DNA from: Vibrio hangzhouensis
Lineage (GTDB): Bacteria; Pseudomonadota; Gammaproteobacteria; Enterobacterales; Vibrionaceae
Reading direction: 5' to 3'
Length of the DNA stretch: 64,000 nt
Assembly: GCF_900107935.1 (NCBI RefSeq)
Contig: NZ_FNVG01000001.1
Location: forward strand, 361,866 to 425,865
Of the stretch, positions 19,692 through 30,433 are shown piece by piece (within the stretch, counting starts at the first letter, position 1; the number at the start of each line of letters is the position of its first letter). Under the pieces are notes generated by a model. That model saw only the letters and a list, made by a program, of their open reading frames with translations, made no database searches and was not told the origin of the DNA. Position numbers and translations under genes: made by a program.

Positions 19692-19708
19692 GAGAAGGTA
19701 AAGGAATC

Positions 19709-22573
19709 ATGACTGAATTACTTCAAAGCCTAAGCACACAAAATGAATTTGTAGCGCGTCACAATGGGCCAAACAAATCAGACCAACAAAAAATGCTGGA
19801 CGCGATTAACGTTCTCAACCTCGACACGCTGATCGAAGAGACTGTCCCAGCCCAAATCCGCCTGGAAACACCAATGACGCTTGACGCTCCAATGAGCGAA
19901 GCGGACATGCTGGTCGAAATGAAAAAATTCGCGGATTTAAACCAAGTTAAACGTACATTTATCGGTCAGGGTTACTACAACACCTTCACACCAAACGTTA
20001 TTCTGCGAAATGTTTTGGAAAATCCAGGCTGGTATACCGCCTACACGCCATACCAACCTGAAATCTCTCAAGGTCGTTTAGAAGCGCTTCTGAACTATCA
20101 GCAAATGGTCATGGACCTGACTGGTATGGAAATCGCGAACGCCTCTCTACTTGACGAAGCGACTGCTGCAGCAGAAGCGATGACGCTATGTAAGCGTGCA
20201 GGTAAGAGCAAGAGCAAAGTCTTCTTCGTGGCAGACGATGTTCACCCACAAACGCTAGAAGTCGTGAAAACTCGCGCTGAGTTCATCGGTTTTGACGTTC
20301 AGGTAGGTTCTCTTGAATCTCTACCAGAGCAAGACGTATTTGGCGCGCTGGTTCAATACCCGGGTTCCACAGGTGAAGTTCGTGACCTAACGGACATCAT
20401 CGCTGCCGCGCAAGCAAACAAAACACTGGTTACTGTTGCAACTGATCTACTTGCTTCTGCACTGCTTAAGCCAGCTGGTGAGATGGGCGCGGACGTTGTT
20501 ATTGGCTCTGCACAACGCTTTGGCGTTCCAATGGGCTACGGTGGTCCACACGCTGCGTTCATGGCAACCAAAGACAAGCACAAGCGTACTATGCCAGGCC
20601 GCGTTATCGGTGTGTCTATCGATAGCAACGGTAATCAGGCACTGCGTATGGCAATGCAGACTCGTGAGCAACACATCCGCCGCGAGAAAGCGACATCTAA
20701 CATCTGTACCGCTCAGGCTCTTCTAGCTAACATGGCTGCGTTTTATGCGGTATACCACGGTGAACAGGGTCTAAAGACTATCGCTCGCCGTACTCACCAC
20801 ATGACAGCGATTCTAGCGGCTGGTCTAACTAAAGCTGGCTATGAATTAGCGCATAACAGCTTCTTCGATACCATTACTGTCAACACCGGCGAAAATACAG
20901 ACAAGCTGGTTCAAAAAGCACTGGCATCTGACATCAACCTTCGCAAACTTGAAGGTCAAATCGGTATCAGCTTCGATGAAACAACCACCATCGAAGACAT
21001 CAACGTTCTGTTCGCTGTATTTGAAGTAAAAGAAAGCGTTGAAACGCTATCTTCAGAGATCGCAGGCAACGAGTTTGCTGCGATTCCTGAAAACTGCCGT
21101 CGTACTTCTCGCTACCTGACACACCCTGTGTTCAACACTCACCACAGTGAAACACAGATGATGCGTTACCTAAAACAGCTAGAGAACAAAGATTTCTCAC
21201 TGACTCACGGCATGATCCCACTAGGCAGCTGCACCATGAAGCTAAACGCAGCCGCTGAGATGATCCCTGTGACGTGGCCAGAATTTGGCTCTATCCACCC
21301 ATTCGCACCACTTGATCAAGCTGCAGGCTACACAGCTCTTGCGGATGACCTTAAGAAAAAGCTATGTGAAATCACAGGCTACGATGAGTTCTCTCTGCAG
21401 CCTAACTCAGGCGCATCAGGTGAGTACGCCGGCCTAATCGCGATTCAACGCTACCACGAGAGCCGTGGTGAAGGTCATCGTAACGTGTGTCTGATCCCAA
21501 GCTCTGCGCACGGTACTAACCCGGCAACGGCGTCTATGGTGTCGATGAAGGTAGTCGTTGTTAAGTGTGACGACAACGGCAACATCGATACTGATGACCT
21601 GGCAGCGAAAATCGAGAAGCACCGTGACAACCTATCAAGCATCATGATCACCTACCCTTCTACGCACGGCGTATACGAAGAGCACGTGAAAGAAGTGTGC
21701 GAGATGGTTCACGAAGCTGGCGGTCAGGTTTACCTGGATGGCGCGAACATGAACGCTCAGGTTGGTCTAACTAACCCAGGCTTCATCGGTTCAGACGTAT
21801 CGCACCTTAACCTACACAAGACCTTCTGTATCCCACACGGTGGTGGCGGTCCAGGAATGGGGCCAATTGGTGTTAAATCACACCTGGCACCATTCCTACC
21901 AGGTCACATCGAAAACGGTGTGGAAGGCGAAGATTACGCTGTTTCTGCAGCCGACCTTGGCAGTGCTTCTATCCTACCAATCTCGTGGGCATACATCGCG
22001 ATGATGGGTGAAGCAGGCCTAACGGATGCAACGAAAGTCGCTATCCTAAATGCAAACTACGTGATGGAGCGTCTACTTCCACACTACCCTGTTCTTTACC
22101 GTGGCACCAACGGCCGAGTAGCGCACGAATGTATTATCGACATTCGTCCGCTGAAAGAAGAAACAGGCATCAGCGAAGAGGATATCGCTAAGCGTCTAAT
22201 GGACTACGGCTTCCACGCTCCAACTATGTCGTTCCCTGTTGCGGGCACACTAATGGTTGAGCCTACCGAGTCTGAAGACCTGGAAGAGCTAGACCGTTTC
22301 TGCGAAGCGATGATCGCTATTCGTGAAGAAATGACACAAGTTAAAGAAGGTGTTTGGCCACTAGATAACAACCCGCTTGTTAACGCGCCTCACACGCAAG
22401 TTGACCTTTCAAAAGAAGAATGGGACCGCCCATACTCTCGCGAACTAGGCTGCTTCCCATCTGCTCACCAACGCACTTGGAAGTACTGGCCAACGGTTAA
22501 CCGTGTAAACAACGTGTACGGTGACCGCAATCTGATCTGTTCTTGTCCTTCGATTGAAAACTATGAGGATTAA
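19709..22573 (+). CDS. gcvP: Glycine dehydrogenase (decarboxylating), P protein
   Basis: 954 residues, the normal length of the single-chain P protein, with both halves present. N-terminal [41 protein letters not shown]; the second half has [23 protein letters not shown], and the PLP lysine in [17 protein letters not shown] (about K704). It decarboxylates glycine and loads the aminomethyl group on GcvH. The codon use is strongly biased compared with the accessory genes that follow. The ribosome site is AAAGGAATC before the ATG. Confidence 0.95.
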   Translation: MTELLQSLSTQNEFVARHNGPNKSDQQKMLDAINVLNLDTLIEETVPAQIRLETPMTLDAPMSEADMLVEMKKFADLNQVKRTFIGQGYYNTFTPNVILRNVLENPGWYTAYTPYQPEISQGRLEALLNYQQMVMDLTGMEIANASLLDEATAAAEAMTLCKRAGKSKSKVFFVADDVHPQTLEVVKTRAEFIGFDVQVGSLESLPEQDVFGALVQYPGSTGEVRDLTDIIAAAQANKTLVTVATDLLASALLKPAGEMGADVVIGSAQRFGVPMGYGGPHAAFMATKDKHKRTMPGRVIGVSIDSNGNQALRMAMQTREQHIRREKATSNICTAQALLANMAAFYAVYHGEQGLKTIARRTHHMTAILAAGLTKAGYELAHNSFFDTITVNTGENTDKLVQKALASDINLRKLEGQIGISFDETTTIEDINVLFAVFEVKESVETLSSEIAGNEFAAIPENCRRTSRYLTHPVFNTHHSETQMMRYLKQLENKDFSLTHGMIPLGSCTMKLNAAAEMIPVTWPEFGSIHPFAPLDQAAGYTALADDLKKKLCEITGYDEFSLQPNSGASGEYAGLIAIQRYHESRGEGHRNVCLIPSSAHGTNPATASMVSMKVVVVKCDDNGNIDTDDLAAKIEKHRDNLSSIMITYPSTHGVYEEHVKEVCEMVHEAGGQVYLDGANMNAQVGLTNPGFIGSDVSHLNLHKTFCIPHGGGGPGMGPIGVKSHLAPFLPGHIENGVEGEDYAVSAADLGSASILPISWAYIAMMGEAGLTDATKVAILNANYVMERLLPHYPVLYRGTNGRVAHECIIDIRPLKEETGISEEDIAKRLMDYGFHAPTMSFPVAGTLMVEPTESEDLEELDRFCEAMIAIREEMTQVKEGVWPLDNNPLVNAPHTQVDLSKEEWDRPYSRELGCFPSAHQRTWKYWPTVNRVNNVYGDRNLICSCPSIENYED

Positions 22574-22648
22574 TGAAGTTTGTTGAGGATAATTAATTAA
22601 GTTGGTTAACGATTTAATGAAGATGGTTATCTTAATGAAGTTGGTTAA
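22570..22648. repeat. Four imperfect ~17-bp repeats overlapping the gcvP stop
   Basis: TTAATGAAGTTTGTTGA (22570), TTAATTAAGTTGGTTAA (22593), TTAATGAAGATGGTTAT (22614) and TTAATGAAGTTGGTTAA (22632). The first unit contains the gcvP stop codon. Starts are 23, 21 and 18 bp apart. The array precedes the transcription terminator. Confidence 0.75.
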
Positions 22649-22661
22649 TTCCTAATAGTTC

Positions 22662-22692
22662 AAAAGCGAACCCTTATAAGGTTCGCTTTTTG
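22662..22692 (+). terminator. Terminator of the glyA-gcvH-gcvP operon
   Basis: AAAAGCGAACC / GGTTCGCTTTT stem with a short loop and T tract. The same stem core (AAAGCGAACC) occurs again at 28487-28512. Confidence 0.9.
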
Positions 22693-22884
22693 CTTTGTGG
22701 ACCAAGCTATCTGGCGTTAATCAAATTGGAGGCTCACCAACTCGTAAATGGACAAAACCTTGTCAGTGAGTTTGCTAATTTAGTAACGGATAAATTAGTT
22801 CAGGTATGAGAAAATCACTTAACTGTGTGTTCAGGTTTAATAATACAAACCAACAACCATTTCTGTGAGATATTAGTCATTTTG

Positions 22885-23349
22885 TTAACTAATTTTTTCC
22901 ATAACAAAGTTGGTCAATAGCAGCCCGTTCACTTCCATTTGCTGCTCTTTGACTACACGGAATCCGTAGCGTTCATAGAATGGTCGAGCAGTTAGACTAA
23001 CTGCGGAGTAATAACGTGATACACCATTTAATCTCCCAATAGAGAATATATGCTCCATCAATGCTCTACCGACGCCAATACCTTGGTAATCTGCATGACA
23101 GAAAAAATGGTCAATATAGCCGTCTTGTTGTAAATCGGCGAAACCAACGACTTGACCATTTAGTTCGGCAATAAATGGCTTCATGTTATCGACTCGTTTT
23201 AGCCAAACATCCATATCAAAGTTAGCGGGAGCCCATGCTGTAACTTGTTCTGATGAGTAGTCACGGATGTTGATATTTCGAATGGTTTGAAATTTAAGCT
23301 CCCATGTTACATGTGCATCTTTTCTTTCGTAGTTTCGGATGGTTATCAT
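22885..23349 (-). CDS. GNAT-family acetyltransferase
   Basis: 154 residues. The acetyl-CoA binding motif A is in IDHFFCHADYQGIGVGRALMEHIFS, and motif B in ARPFYERYGFRVVKEQ. The N-terminus TIRNYERKDAHVTWELK is typical of the small GNAT group that acts on unknown small molecules or proteins. It starts an AT-richer accessory stretch and is on the minus strand together with the next three genes. Substrate unknown. Confidence 0.85.
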   Translation of the reverse strand: MITIRNYERKDAHVTWELKFQTIRNINIRDYSSEQVTAWAPANFDMDVWLKRVDNMKPFIAELNGQVVGFADLQQDGYIDHFFCHADYQGIGVGRALMEHIFSIGRLNGVSRYYSAVSLTARPFYERYGFRVVKEQQMEVNGLLLTNFVMEKIS

Positions 23350-23402
23350 GGTGTTGGCTACTGGTTACCTCTTAAGAGTGGCAATTTTACCGACTAACCA
23401 TA

Positions 23403-24407
23403 TTAGTGTATAGCAACTTCATGTTTAGTATGAGTTATCCATGAGCCAATATATTCAGATGCTTCTAGAATTATAGAGAAATGATTTTCTCCCTCAATTA
23501 TCATTATTTCCTTATCAGCTTTTTTATTGCTATTTTCTTCTGCGAATCTAGTTACTTTTACTGGGTCAAACGCTTCATCTTTACTTCCAATCCACAGCCC
23601 AAACTGCTGTAAATCTGATAGTTGAGTATCAGGAGAATAAGGTGTTACTGAATTAGACATGTTGACAGTATTAAATGTCACTATTTCTGGATTTTTCTCT
23701 AAAATGCTTACTGGGAAGTTGAATTTCACCGCTTTCGAATGGCCTAAAAAAAGCCCTCCACTCAACGTATTTATCACAAAATCTGAAACATTTATTGTAG
23801 AAAATTCATATCCGCCATTTTTGCCTTCATCATAACTAGTTTCTGAACGAAAGCCAAAATATGGAGAAAGGAATACATATCCATCAATAGAGGCTCTTTG
23901 ATCCCAACTGGAATAATTAAGCACAAGACCAGCTCCGCCTGAGTGTCCTCCTAAAAAGATAGGAAGGTTTGGATACTGAGCACGGACATGCTTAACCACT
24001 TCATTAATATCAGACCAAACTTGTTCATCACTAGGAGCATCACCTCTGTCGCCACCTGAACCTCCATGCCCTCTTAGATCTGGCATATACACGCCTATTT
24101 CAAATTCATCTCGTAACCCGACACCAATATGGTTATAGGTAAGTCCACTATGAGCCCCAGCACCATGATAAAATATCAAAATCGCTTTAGCTTGCTGCGG
24201 AAGGTAAGACCGAAATGCCAAGGAGGTGTCATCACTCGCCCGTATATACTCCAAAGGCATCAACTCCTTTCTATCAGCATTTTTTATCTCTTTAAGTGAA
24301 AAGAACTTCTCTTGTGGCTGTTCCAGTTGATTTGCATATGATTGTTTGGCATAAACAAAAATTGGTAAGAGCACTACAGTAATTGATAGAACAAAACTTA
24401 ACCTCAT
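23403..24407 (-). CDS. Exported alpha/beta hydrolase, lysophospholipase-like
   Basis: 334 residues from the second ATG of a pair, which has better spacing to AGGGG; longer frames start at 24410 and 24446. MRLSFVLSITVVLLPIFVYA is a signal peptide. It is an alpha/beta hydrolase: oxyanion region FYHGAGAHSG, then MPDLRGHGGSGG, nucleophile elbow GGHSGGAG, and the last histidine in GENHFS. The pattern HG..GHG.S fits monoacylglycerol lipase/lysophospholipase relatives (Hydrolase_4). Expected to be periplasmic or secreted. It lies 43 bp downstream of the AraC/GyrI regulator gene, on the same strand, so the two probably form an operon. Confidence 0.8.
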   Translation of the reverse strand: MRLSFVLSITVVLLPIFVYAKQSYANQLEQPQEKFFSLKEIKNADRKELMPLEYIRASDDTSLAFRSYLPQQAKAILIFYHGAGAHSGLTYNHIGVGLRDEFEIGVYMPDLRGHGGSGGDRGDAPSDEQVWSDINEVVKHVRAQYPNLPIFLGGHSGGAGLVLNYSSWDQRASIDGYVFLSPYFGFRSETSYDEGKNGGYEFSTINVSDFVINTLSGGLFLGHSKAVKFNFPVSILEKNPEIVTFNTVNMSNSVTPYSPDTQLSDLQQFGLWIGSKDEAFDPVKVTRFAEENSNKKADKEIMIIEGENHFSIILEASEYIGSWITHTKHEVAIH

Positions 24408-24450
24408 CATTTCCCCTTTAATTTTCTTTATGTTGTAATAAATCATATGA

Positions 24451-25317
24451 TTACTTCAAAGGCAGATAAATATCTGTAATTATTTCAGTCTCTGGAACAT
24501 CTGGGAAAAAACTTACCCTTTCAAAAAACAAAGGATAATCACGTAACTCTTCTTCACTCTGCGGAAGCCACTCAGAATATAAGTAAGTTATAGTTTCACT
24601 AATGGTATCATCAGAACCAATATGCTTAATAACCGCACAACGTCCAGTTGGTATTATCTTTGTAATGACACCATATTCATTTTGTTTAACATCACTTTTA
24701 ATTGAGGCACATATTTCACAGCGGTATTTATCTGGTTCAGTCACAGCAGGATCATCATAAACAATATTAAACGTTCTACTGACATTAGGTGATAAGTTGT
24801 TTTTTCTGCGCCAGTCAATGAATGAGTTAATAGTATTTCCAAGTAACTCTAGAGCACCGAGGTGCTCTAACGCTGCAACTTTAGTTTCACTGAAATTTAC
24901 AATTTCAACGAGATGCGAATATTTATCTGATTTCATACGCTGAATTCTCAATTTCTTGAACTGTTGATATTTTTCATGCCATGAAGTCCATTGCGGCTGC
25001 TCTCTAAACTTGGATGGATTCTGACCAATAGACTGACTGAAAGCGCGAGAAAACGCTTCTGAACTTTCATAACCATTGGCAACGGCAATATCAACAACCT
25101 TCATATCCTTCTTAAAAGCCAATTGGTACGAAGCTCGCTTCATCCTAGCCTGTCTAATATAAGCAAATGCAGTTATGCCAAAGAGCGAAGAAAACTGCCG
25201 GTGAAAATGATACTTGGATAAACAGGCAATACGACTTAGCTTATCTACTGTTAGTTCTTCATCTAAGTGAGAATCTATGTAGTTTAGTAATTGATGAAAA
25301 CGTTCTTGGTAATTCAT
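24451..25317 (-). CDS. AraC-family regulator with GyrI-like effector domain (Rob/SoxS-like architecture)
   Basis: 288 residues. Two helix-turn-helix motifs at the N-terminus (LTVDKLSRIACLSKYHFHRQF, and KVVDIAVANGYESSEAFSRAF), then GQNPSKFRE, the usual AraC ending. From about residue 130 on there is a GyrI-like/AraC effector-binding domain (YSHLVEIVNFSETKVAALEH, CASIKSDV, CAVIKHIGSDDTISETITYLY, EWLP). Such proteins bind hydrophobic ligands or drugs. It probably controls itself and the hydrolase gene downstream. Confidence 0.9.
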   Translation of the reverse strand: MNYQERFHQLLNYIDSHLDEELTVDKLSRIACLSKYHFHRQFSSLFGITAFAYIRQARMKRASYQLAFKKDMKVVDIAVANGYESSEAFSRAFSQSIGQNPSKFREQPQWTSWHEKYQQFKKLRIQRMKSDKYSHLVEIVNFSETKVAALEHLGALELLGNTINSFIDWRRKNNLSPNVSRTFNIVYDDPAVTEPDKYRCEICASIKSDVKQNEYGVITKIIPTGRCAVIKHIGSDDTISETITYLYSEWLPQSEEELRDYPLFFERVSFFPDVPETEIITDIYLPLK

Positions 25318-25476
25318 TCTTTATAATAACCTTTAGACAAAACCTTCACGGCAACAACAAGTTACTCGTTTTCACCTGATGATACATGATGAAAGTTGCG
25401 GAGTTTCAACATGAGCACCAAAGGAAGCAAAAGGTGTGCGTTACTTCACGCAGCCTAAAGTTAAGCACTGTAGTGG

Positions 25477-26696
<1,220 letters not shown>

Positions 26697-26726
26697 CTAA
26701 GTGACCAAATTCACTATGCCACTACA

Positions 26727-27052
26727 GAATCAGCGATCACCGGTGAGGAGTATGCGGAAGCAAAAGCATTGTTAATAGAGCAGCGAAAAGTCCCTGAATT
26801 TTACAAATCAGAATAGTGTACTTTCACTTACCGTTATTAATGGTGATGAGACCTTTTTCGCTGCTTCATCCCACGGGGCGGTTATTAAAGAGAAGTTCCA
26901 AAGAAGTAGTGATTTGATACCGATAATCCCATACAAAAGTAAACTAATCGACCACGATATTTTCTTTGTATTCCATTACTATCAATCGATTAGCTTTAAT
27001 TAAACTATACTTAGAGATACACATACGGATAAAGTCCCCACAAGGTTGACAG
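26727..27052. other. IS flank with degraded coding fragments
   Basis: Directly after the IS right end a + frame reads ITGEEYAEAKALLIEQRKVP and ends at TAG (26814-26816), with no start of its own. A second + frame, about 26784-27003, reads LTVINGDETFFAASSHGAV and ends at TAA, also without a good start. Left of the IS, a + frame gives KGVRYFTQPKVKH before the element. These look like remnants of one or more genes broken by the insertion. No product was recognised. Confidence 0.35.
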
Positions 27053-28249
27053 ATGGTAAATATAGAAAAACCGACTCACGACCGAAAAATGACTAGTTTC
27101 TTTGAACGCTACCTGACGGTGTGGGTTGGATTATGTATTGTTATTGGTATCGCCCTTGGCAAGGTCGCTCCTGGACTTGCAAAAACGCTAGATGGCATGG
27201 CCATTTATGTTAACGGAGCACCAGTGGTTTCTATCCCCATCGCTATCTGTCTTTTTTTCATGATGTATCCAATCATGGTAAAAATAGATTTTGCTAGTGT
27301 CGTTAAAGCAGGAAAAAGTGGTAAACCAGTGTTCCTGACACTTTTTATTAACTGGTGCATTAAACCTTTTACTATGTATGCCATTGCCATGTTTTTCTTG
27401 GGGACCCTACTGAAAGGTTTTATCGGTGATGAGGCTATAGATCTGGTAAAAATGCCGTTTGGTCTTAACTTACCTGTTGGCGCTGCATATGGTGATGGAG
27501 TTGTTGTACTACAAGATGGGATAAAAATGCTTCAGATCCCTCTTTGGCGAAGCTATTTTGCTGGGTGCATTCTTTTAGGTATTGCACCTTGCACTGCTAT
27601 GGTGTTGGTTTGGGGCTATCTGGCAAGAGGTAACGATGGCCTTACATTGGTAATGGTTGCAATTAACTCTCTGACCATGTTGGTTTTGTATGGGATTCTG
27701 GGAGGCTTGTTACTAGGCATAGGTAAACTTCCAGTACCATGGCAGGCATTACTCCTTTCCGTAGCTATTTACGTGGCTATGCCATTGGTTGTTGGTTATT
27801 TTTCCCGTAAATGGGTTATTAAACATAAAGGTGAAAAGTGGTTCAAAGAAAAATTTTTGCGCGTACTTACACCCATTACAATCGGTTCATTATTACTGAC
27901 ACTTGTGCTCCTATTTAGCTTTAAAGGTGAGACCATTCTGAATAATCCACTGACTATTCTTTGGATCTCTATCCCGCTTTTTATACAGACAGTGTTTATA
28001 TTTGCTCTAGGATACTTCTCAGCCAGATTCCTAAATTTACGTTATGAGGATGCGGCACCTGCTGCAATGATCGGAGCATCAAATCATTTTGAAGTTGCAA
28101 TTGCGACCTCCGTAATGATTTTCGGACTTTCATCAGGAGCTGCTCTGGCAACAGTAGTTGGCGTTCTAATTGAGGTACCAGTGATGTTAATGCTGGTTAG
28201 TATCTGCAAGCGTACTTCAGGATGGTTTACTACGGATAACTCTTTATAG
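27053..28249 (+). CDS. ACR3-family arsenite efflux transporter
   Basis: 398 residues with about ten membrane helices. ACR3 landmarks: [21 protein letters not shown] near the start, [33 protein letters not shown], the conserved cysteine in [34 protein letters not shown], and [20 protein letters not shown]3 exports arsenite (and sometimes antimonite) by proton exchange. No arsR, arsC or other arsenic gene is next to it; only an IS and gene fragments lie upstream, so it is an orphan, perhaps the remains of a larger cluster. Confidence 0.93.
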   Translation: MVNIEKPTHDRKMTSFFERYLTVWVGLCIVIGIALGKVAPGLAKTLDGMAIYVNGAPVVSIPIAICLFFMMYPIMVKIDFASVVKAGKSGKPVFLTLFINWCIKPFTMYAIAMFFLGTLLKGFIGDEAIDLVKMPFGLNLPVGAAYGDGVVVLQDGIKMLQIPLWRSYFAGCILLGIAPCTAMVLVWGYLARGNDGLTLVMVAINSLTMLVLYGILGGLLLGIGKLPVPWQALLLSVAIYVAMPLVVGYFSRKWVIKHKGEKWFKEKFLRVLTPITIGSLLLTLVLLFSFKGETILNNPLTILWISIPLFIQTVFIFALGYFSARFLNLRYEDAAPAAMIGASNHFEVAIATSVMIFGLSSGAALATVVGVLIEVPVMLMLVSICKRTSGWFTTDNSL

Positions 28250-28486
28250 TCAGTACAGGTATCTTTGGTATTGCAAGAGTATTCATTTTAAGTTTGCTTG
28301 GACAGATTTGGTATTTTGTATACTTCTGGGAGTTTTCGTGCATTGAAGCTGCGCGGTCTACCATTGGTAAAAGTCGGACTATTTTATAGCGGGGATTATC
28401 AGCGTTCTGTTGCGCAAGCTTGGAATGGGGCAAAAATCAGTTATCAAACTACATCAAGAGCTCATTTGTCAGGCTCTACAAATTTT

Positions 28487-28512
28487 AAAGCGAACCTCTT
28501 AGGGTTCGCTTT
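28487..28512 (+). terminator. Hairpin after the ACR3 gene
   Basis: AAAGCGAACC / GGTTCGCTTT stem with a short loop. The stem is the same as that of the gcv operon terminator at 22662-22692. It lies between convergent genes and can serve both. Confidence 0.8.
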
Positions 28513-28545
28513 ATCAATCTGAGCCTGAACGCAATAGAACAGATA

Positions 28546-29040
28546 CTAGTTCCCTTTCGCCAGCGCGTGCTGCTCTACCATGAACGCAATCACTTCATCA
28601 TTTAAGCAAGACTTACTGACATATTGACGCTGTTTACCCATATGAAGGATAAAACCTAAATCGCTTTGTTGAAGTTGGTCGATTTCACTCCATGCGATAG
28701 TACGATTGATCTTGCCACTTTTATAAGTCACGCCTTTGGCGTCAATCTTAAGCTCTACTTTACTGCCAGCACTCGAGCCAATATTCTGACGCCACACCCA
28801 CCAGGTTCTTTTAAAGTAAACGCTTAGAGCCTCGACAAAACTCAAAACGATAAAGAACCAACCAACATAGCCGTTTGGCAGTAACTCAAACTTAACTAAA
28901 ACCGAGCCAAAGAGAAGAAAAAGCGCAGCTTTGTAGTAGGATTTAGGGAACTCAGTTGGAGTACTAGTTTCATCGTAACACTCTGAAAAAAAAGCTTTGT
29001 CGAGGGTGTATTCTGTGGTGAATTCTTGGCTGTTGGACAT
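28546..29040 (-). CDS. YcxB-like membrane protein
   Basis: 164 residues. A short N-terminal cytosolic part with the start TEYTLDKAFFSECYDE, two membrane helices (about residues 36-75), then a soluble domain (KVELKIDAKGVTYKSGKINRT, IAWSEIDQLQQSDLGFILHM) that matches the YcxB-like pattern of small bacterial membrane proteins. Function unknown. It is convergent with ACR3 and is not obviously linked to it. Confidence 0.7.
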   Translation of the reverse strand: MSNSQEFTTEYTLDKAFFSECYDETSTPTEFPKSYYKAALFLLFGSVLVKFELLPNGYVGWFFIVLSFVEALSVYFKRTWWVWRQNIGSSAGSKVELKIDAKGVTYKSGKINRTIAWSEIDQLQQSDLGFILHMGKQRQYVSKSCLNDEVIAFMVEQHALAKGN

Positions 29041-29318
29041 ATGTGGCTTCTTTGATGCTTTGTGTGAGTGTGTATCCGATGCTGCGACGTTGCAACTTGG
29101 GTATTGTATACCTTCTCTCGGCGTTTCTTTAGTTGTTTCAATTCATTTTTTGTAAATTAATGGTACCTAAGATAAGGGGAGTCAGGGGCTTTAAGTGAAC
29201 GACTTAATAGAAATACCAACACCCAACCATAGAATTTTCGCCCTATTAGATCCATAATCCCCACCCAGATCAGAAGGTCTACCTCCGACCACCCAACGAA
29301 TTAAGTAAAACTACAGCA

Positions 29319-29834
29319 ATGACAACAGAGTCTAAGGTCATTATCGGCCTACATAACCCAAAGAGTCCAACCAATGTGGGCGCGGTGATGCGCGCAGCAG
29401 GATGTTATGACGCGAGTGAAGTGCGCTACAACGGTACGCGTTATAGTCGAGCGGTAAAATTCCAAACCGATACCCAAAACATTCAAGAGCGTATTGCTTT
29501 GGTGGAAAAACCAGTACTCACGACAGAGCTGGCAGATGATGTTGAAGTCGTTTGTGTCGAGTTTGCCGTAGGCGCAAGTTCTCTGCCTCACTTTGAGCAT
29601 CCTGAAAAAGCCATCTATGTATTTGGCCCCGAAGACGGTTCTCTGCCGCAAGAGCTCGTGGATAGAGCACACCATGTAGTTTACGTGCCGACGAATGGAT
29701 GTATGAACCTTGCAGCGACCGTTAATGTAGTCTTGTATGACCGATTGGCGAAGACAATAGGTACAATTGACGATCATCAGCAAGTGATTGCAAATCGAGA
29801 CAATAAAAACCGTTTAAGAGTGAAAGCCGTTTGA
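29319..29834 (+). CDS. SPOUT-superfamily RNA methyltransferase (TrmH/SpoU type)
   Basis: 171 residues. SPOUT knot motifs: HNPKSPTNVGAVMRAAGC near the N-terminus, YVFGPEDGSLPQEL in the middle, and NGCMNLAATVNVVLYDRL at the end, forming the SAM-binding trefoil knot. The compact form has no extra substrate-binding domain. It methylates rRNA or tRNA, but which site is not evident. Followed on the same strand by the VF530 gene after 107 bp. Confidence 0.88.
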   Translation: MTTESKVIIGLHNPKSPTNVGAVMRAAGCYDASEVRYNGTRYSRAVKFQTDTQNIQERIALVEKPVLTTELADDVEVVCVEFAVGASSLPHFEHPEKAIYVFGPEDGSLPQELVDRAHHVVYVPTNGCMNLAATVNVVLYDRLAKTIGTIDDHQQVIANRDNKNRLRVKAV

Positions 29835-29941
29835 GCACAACTATAATCACAGTATCACTATATAGCTCTGCAAGGCTTATAGATACCTCTACACTGCATA
29901 CTTTGCTAAACTCCCCCCTTTGATGAGTGAGACCCCTAAAA

Positions 29942-30355
29942 ATGATGACTGACGAAGAAAGAATCGAACTGCAACGAAACAACCCACTGCACGGGCTAAA
30001 GCTAGAAACCATGTTGCAAGAGTTAGTGGATTTTTATGGTTGGGACATTCTAGATACCGCTATGCGTTTCAACTGCTTTAACACCAAGCCTTCGATTGCG
30101 AGTAGCGTGAAGTATCTGAAGAAAACCGAATGGGCGAGAGAAAAGTTAGAGAACTTTTACCTGTATCGCTTTAAGCGTATGCCTCGAGCGAGCGCAGAAG
30201 AATATGACTTGCCACCAAGAGCGCGCACCTTCCCGCACGGTCTTGAACCTAAAGAGCCGATGCCGCTCACCGTAGATTCGATTTTGAAATCGCAGGCTAA
30301 AGCGGCTACAGCATTTAAGAAACGCTCAGGCCGTGGACGCCAAACGCGTCGATAG
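29942..30355 (+). CDS. VF530/DUF2132 family DNA-binding-like protein
   Basis: 137 residues. The pattern NNPLHGLKLETMLQELVDFY, GWDILDTAMRFNCFNTKPSI and SVKYLKKTEWAREKLENFYL is that of the VF530 family, whose structure has a helical DNA-binding-like fold. This copy has an extra basic C-terminal tail (KKRSGRGRQTRR). Two ATGs at 29942 and 29945 are adjacent; a GTG at 29927 is also in frame. Confidence 0.85.
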   Translation: MMTDEERIELQRNNPLHGLKLETMLQELVDFYGWDILDTAMRFNCFNTKPSIASSVKYLKKTEWAREKLENFYLYRFKRMPRASAEEYDLPPRARTFPHGLEPKEPMPLTVDSILKSQAKAATAFKKRSGRGRQTRR

Positions 30356-30433
30356 TAGCGCTATAGTGCTTTAAAACAAAAGATTGAAGTGAGAGGGCAA
30401 AACTGGCGTGCCCTCTCTCCCACCAATTACATT

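Noticed and set aside
28298..28522. 74-codon + strand ORF after ACR3
   Set aside because: No ribosome site, no match to an arsenic protein, and it runs into the terminator hairpin.
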